A stretch of 64,000 nt of DNA from Bradyrhizobium cenepequi (lineage in GTDB: Bacteria; Pseudomonadota; Alphaproteobacteria; Rhizobiales; Xanthobacteraceae). A program made the translations under genes and the position numbers. Positions 62,416 to 64,000 of this stretch are shown here, one piece after another. The stretch is from the NCBI RefSeq assembly GCF_020329485.1, contig NZ_JAGKJI010000004.1, positions 62,001 to 126,000 on the forward strand. The letters are read 5' to 3'. The notes beneath the pieces were generated by a model that worked only from the letters and a program-made list of their open reading frames with translations, ran no database searches and was not told the DNA's origin. The first letter of the stretch is position 1. Every line of letters starts with the position of its first letter.

Positions 62416-63114
62416 CTAGTCTTCCTCATCTGCGATGGCCACAAGAGCATGCGGCTTGCACAGGACCACACGGCACCGCCCGCAGGTGACGATGCCCCGC
62501 TCCTCCCAGGCGCTGAGGGTTCTGCTGACCGTGTGCAGAGTGGTCCCGACCATTTCGGCAAGGTCACGGCGCGACAGCGGAAACGCGATCTCGATGCCAC
62601 GCGCCGTGCGGCGCCCCGACTGATGCGCCAAGCGAAGAAGCATATGGCCGATCCGACGCTCGACCCGTTCGGTTGAGAGTTCACGCAGACGGATCTGCAT
62701 CTCGTGGTACCGCCGGCCCAACAGTGCGGCGGCGTTAATGGCAACGATGGGATAACGCTCCATGATCTGTCTGACAATGGCGCTCGTCCAGCCGATCAGA
62801 TGACTATCGTCCACCGCGGTCACAGTGCCGGGATGGGTATCGCCACCCATAAGTGCGGCGTAACCCGCGACCTCTCCCGGACCAATATAACGGATGATAA
62901 TCTGCTGACCGTCCTGGGCCATCTGAGACGCCCGCAACCGGCCTGCGATCACTACAAAGACGGACGTGGTGCCGTCACCCTGTTGAAACAGGATGTCGCC
63001 GGCAGCAAGACGCTTTCGTGCCGCTGACGCTTGAAGATCTCGGAGAGCGTCCGCAGGAGTTCCCTGGAACAGTTCGGTCCGGGCAAAGAGATCGAGGTCT
63101 GGATAGTAATCCAT
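62416..63114 (-). CDS. Crp/Fnr-family regulator, NnrR/Dnr-like
   Basis: From ATG 63114 the protein has 232 residues; GTG 63135 is an alternative. An N-terminal cyclic-nucleotide-binding-type beta roll (AAGDILFQQGDGTTSVFVVIAG) is followed by a dimerisation helix and a Crp helix-turn-helix. FNR's N-terminal iron-sulfur cysteines are absent, so oxygen sensing through a cluster is unlikely; the NO-sensing NnrR/Dnr group also lacks them. The recognition helix reads TTLHTVSRTLSAW, aligning His with FNR Glu209 while keeping Ser and Arg. The wing contains a CxxCxxxxC cluster (CGRCRVVLC). It is divergent from the AOX-like gene over a perfect box. Confidence 0.88.
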   Translation of the reverse strand: MDYYPDLDLFARTELFQGTPADALRDLQASAARKRLAAGDILFQQGDGTTSVFVVIAGRLRASQMAQDGQQIIIRYIGPGEVAGYAALMGGDTHPGTVTAVDDSHLIGWTSAIVRQIMERYPIVAINAAALLGRRYHEMQIRLRELSTERVERRIGHMLLRLAHQSGRRTARGIEIAFPLSRRDLAEMVGTTLHTVSRTLSAWEERGIVTCGRCRVVLCKPHALVAIADEED

Positions 63115-63188
63115 GCCGCCGAATTCATGCTGCACATCTGGCGGGTACCTCCGCTGTCACATACTAGTGTGCGGCAACGCCCTGCAAT

Positions 63189-63202
63189 TTGCGCCAACGC
63201 AA
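63189..63202. promoter_or_regulatory. Perfect NnrR-type palindrome TTGCG-N4-CGCAA
   Basis: TTGCG CCAA CGCAA is fully symmetric in its five-base arms. Spacing of -41.5 on each side falls on -10-like hexamers: TAGTAT on the minus strand (63166-63161) and GATTAT on the plus strand (63224-63229). The predicted starts, near 63154 and 63236, leave leaders of 40 and 32 bases to the two divergent genes. The TTGCG half-site resembles the NnrR site described for Rhodobacter rather than the FNR site TTGAT. Confidence 0.7.
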
Positions 63203-63267
63203 ACATGCAGCCGGCAAAAGATCGATTATTCCCAATAATTCGGCACGATACCAAGGCTTGTCACACA

Positions 63268-63990
63268 ATGGGAAAGCCCCTGCCCGCTAACCAGAGACCG
63301 GTCATGGATGCCGAGGGTTGCCCCAACACGGGATCGAAAATGCTGCTCGTCAACAAGACGGATCTGTTTCGACATCATGTACCGGCCACTTTGGCTGACC
63401 GAATTGCGCTGGGCATCGTGCGCGCAGGGACATCGATGGCCGGAGCTCTCTTTGGCGGCCGATACGGCCACCGTGTCGTTGTGCTTGAGACCGTGGCCGC
63501 AGTCCCGCCGATGGTCGCTGCAACATTACTGCATCTCAAATGCCTGCGCCGGATGCTCGACGATCGCGGTTGGATCCGGACCTTCATGGACGAGGCCGAG
63601 AACCAGCGCGTTCATCTGATGTCGTTTATTGCGCTAGCTCAGCCTCGCGTCTCAGAACGCATCTTGATCGCCATCGCGCAGGCGGCGTTCTACAACGCAT
63701 TTTTCATCCTCTACTTGATATCCGCCCGGACAGCGCATCGGTTGGCCGGATATTTTGCCGAGCAGGCAGTCCGGGGATACTCGGAATACCTGATTCGCCT
63801 CGGATCGGATGATCGAGGCAGCGATGCCGCACCCGCATCGGCCATCACGTACTGGAATCTGCCGCCAGATTCGGATGTCACTGACATAATCCTCGCCATG
63901 CGCGAGGATGAAGCCATCCATCGCGACCTGCACCATGCCTTCGCCGATGCGCTGGCCGCAGGCCTGGCATTTCCACGCGGTCAGGCCTGA
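63268..63990 (+). CDS. aox: Alternative-oxidase-like protein with two di-iron ligand positions replaced
   Basis: The 240-residue protein is read from ATG 63268; ATG 63205 would lie three bases from the regulatory box and ATG 63304 is another option. It aligns without gaps to AOX motifs: ALGIVRAGTS, GRYGHRVVVLETVAAVP (LET, Glu74), EAENQRVHL (NERMHL), FAEQAVRGY (LEEEAVxxY) and REDEAIHRD (DExxH). Of the six iron ligands, Glu74, His116, Glu215 and His218 are kept, but the NERMHL Glu is Gln113 and the first Glu of LEEEA is Ala164. The radical-site Tyr is kept (Tyr171). Canonical quinol oxidase activity is therefore doubtful. It is probably a membrane-surface protein like other AOX. Confidence 0.85.
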   Translation: MGKPLPANQRPVMDAEGCPNTGSKMLLVNKTDLFRHHVPATLADRIALGIVRAGTSMAGALFGGRYGHRVVVLETVAAVPPMVAATLLHLKCLRRMLDDRGWIRTFMDEAENQRVHLMSFIALAQPRVSERILIAIAQAAFYNAFFILYLISARTAHRLAGYFAEQAVRGYSEYLIRLGSDDRGSDAAPASAITYWNLPPDSDVTDIILAMREDEAIHRDLHHAFADALAAGLAFPRGQA

Positions 63991-64000
63991 GCTCCAAATC

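Noticed and set aside
1..64000. tRNA, rRNA, CRISPR, insertion sequences or phage elements
   Set aside because: No repeat-spacer series, transposase frame, terminal inverted repeats or RNA gene signature was noticed on either strand; short or diverged elements could have been missed by eye.

Overview
The window looks like chromosomal DNA of a high-GC alphaproteobacterium of the Bradyrhizobium/Rhodopseudomonas type. This is inferred from gene content: a nosRZDFYLX operon in the order used by alphaproteobacterial denitrifiers, a DUF992 protein, several tripartite-type and Liv-type uptake systems, MmgE/PrpD and CaiB/BaiF genes, and FixK/NnrR-type palindromes. No rRNA, tRNA, CRISPR array, insertion sequence or phage gene was seen.

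Layout. 1-3.4 kb: the edge of a NarL-type two-component system, a gene-poor stretch with decayed genes (a Bax-inhibitor-1 remnant and a frameshifted small secreted protein), a DUF992 protein and a tiny Tat-signal protein. 3.5-18.7 kb (minus strand): a LacI regulator and a tightly packed 14-gene catabolic operon. It holds a complete Liv-type ABC importer, two MmgE/PrpD proteins, an SDR, a CaiB/BaiF CoA-transferase, enoyl-CoA hydratase, HMG-CoA-lyase-like enzyme, acyl-CoA dehydrogenase, a racemase-fold protein and a metallo-beta-lactamase-fold hydrolase. 19.9-23.1 kb: an OmpR-type regulator, its kinase broken by an in-frame TGA, and a nucleotide-sugar-epimerase-like protein. 23.5-27.7 kb: a MacAB-like exporter with two FtsX permeases. 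28-31 kb: NfeD protease/slipin pair and a ferritin-like protein. 31.2-40.7 kb: the nitrous oxide reductase operon and a DUF454 protein. 40.7-57.7 kb: a second solute-uptake and catabolic zone with gamma-glutamyltransferase, LysR, two more PrpD proteins, a 3-hydroxyisobutyrate-dehydrogenase-like enzyme, a Liv transporter with fused permease/ATPase and two tandem binding proteins, SDR, GntR and a Bug/TctC protein. 57.8-62.4 kb: a UbiD-family decarboxylase divergent from ubiT-ubiU-ubiV, the oxygen-independent ubiquinone pathway. 62.4-64 kb: an FNR/NnrR-type regulator divergent from an alternative-oxidase-like gene.

How it fits together. The right half is a respiratory module for low oxygen: N2O reduction (nos), quinone synthesis without O2 (ubiTUV with a UbiD-type decarboxylase), and a Crp/Fnr regulator with matching TTG-N8-CAA boxes upstream of nosR, between ubiD and ubiT, and between the regulator and the oxidase-like gene. 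The most unusual item is the last gene. It aligns without gaps to the alternative oxidase motifs but carries Gln and Ala at two of the six positions that normally bind the di-iron centre. It shares a perfect TTGCG-N4-CGCAA palindrome with a regulator whose recognition helix reads H-xx-SR instead of FNR's E-xx-SR. This pair is the best candidate here for undescribed biology, possibly an NO-responsive, non-canonical AOX-like protein; that function is inference.

Starts were chosen by ribosome binding sites and overlaps; motif alignments were made by eye against remembered family consensus, without database searches.
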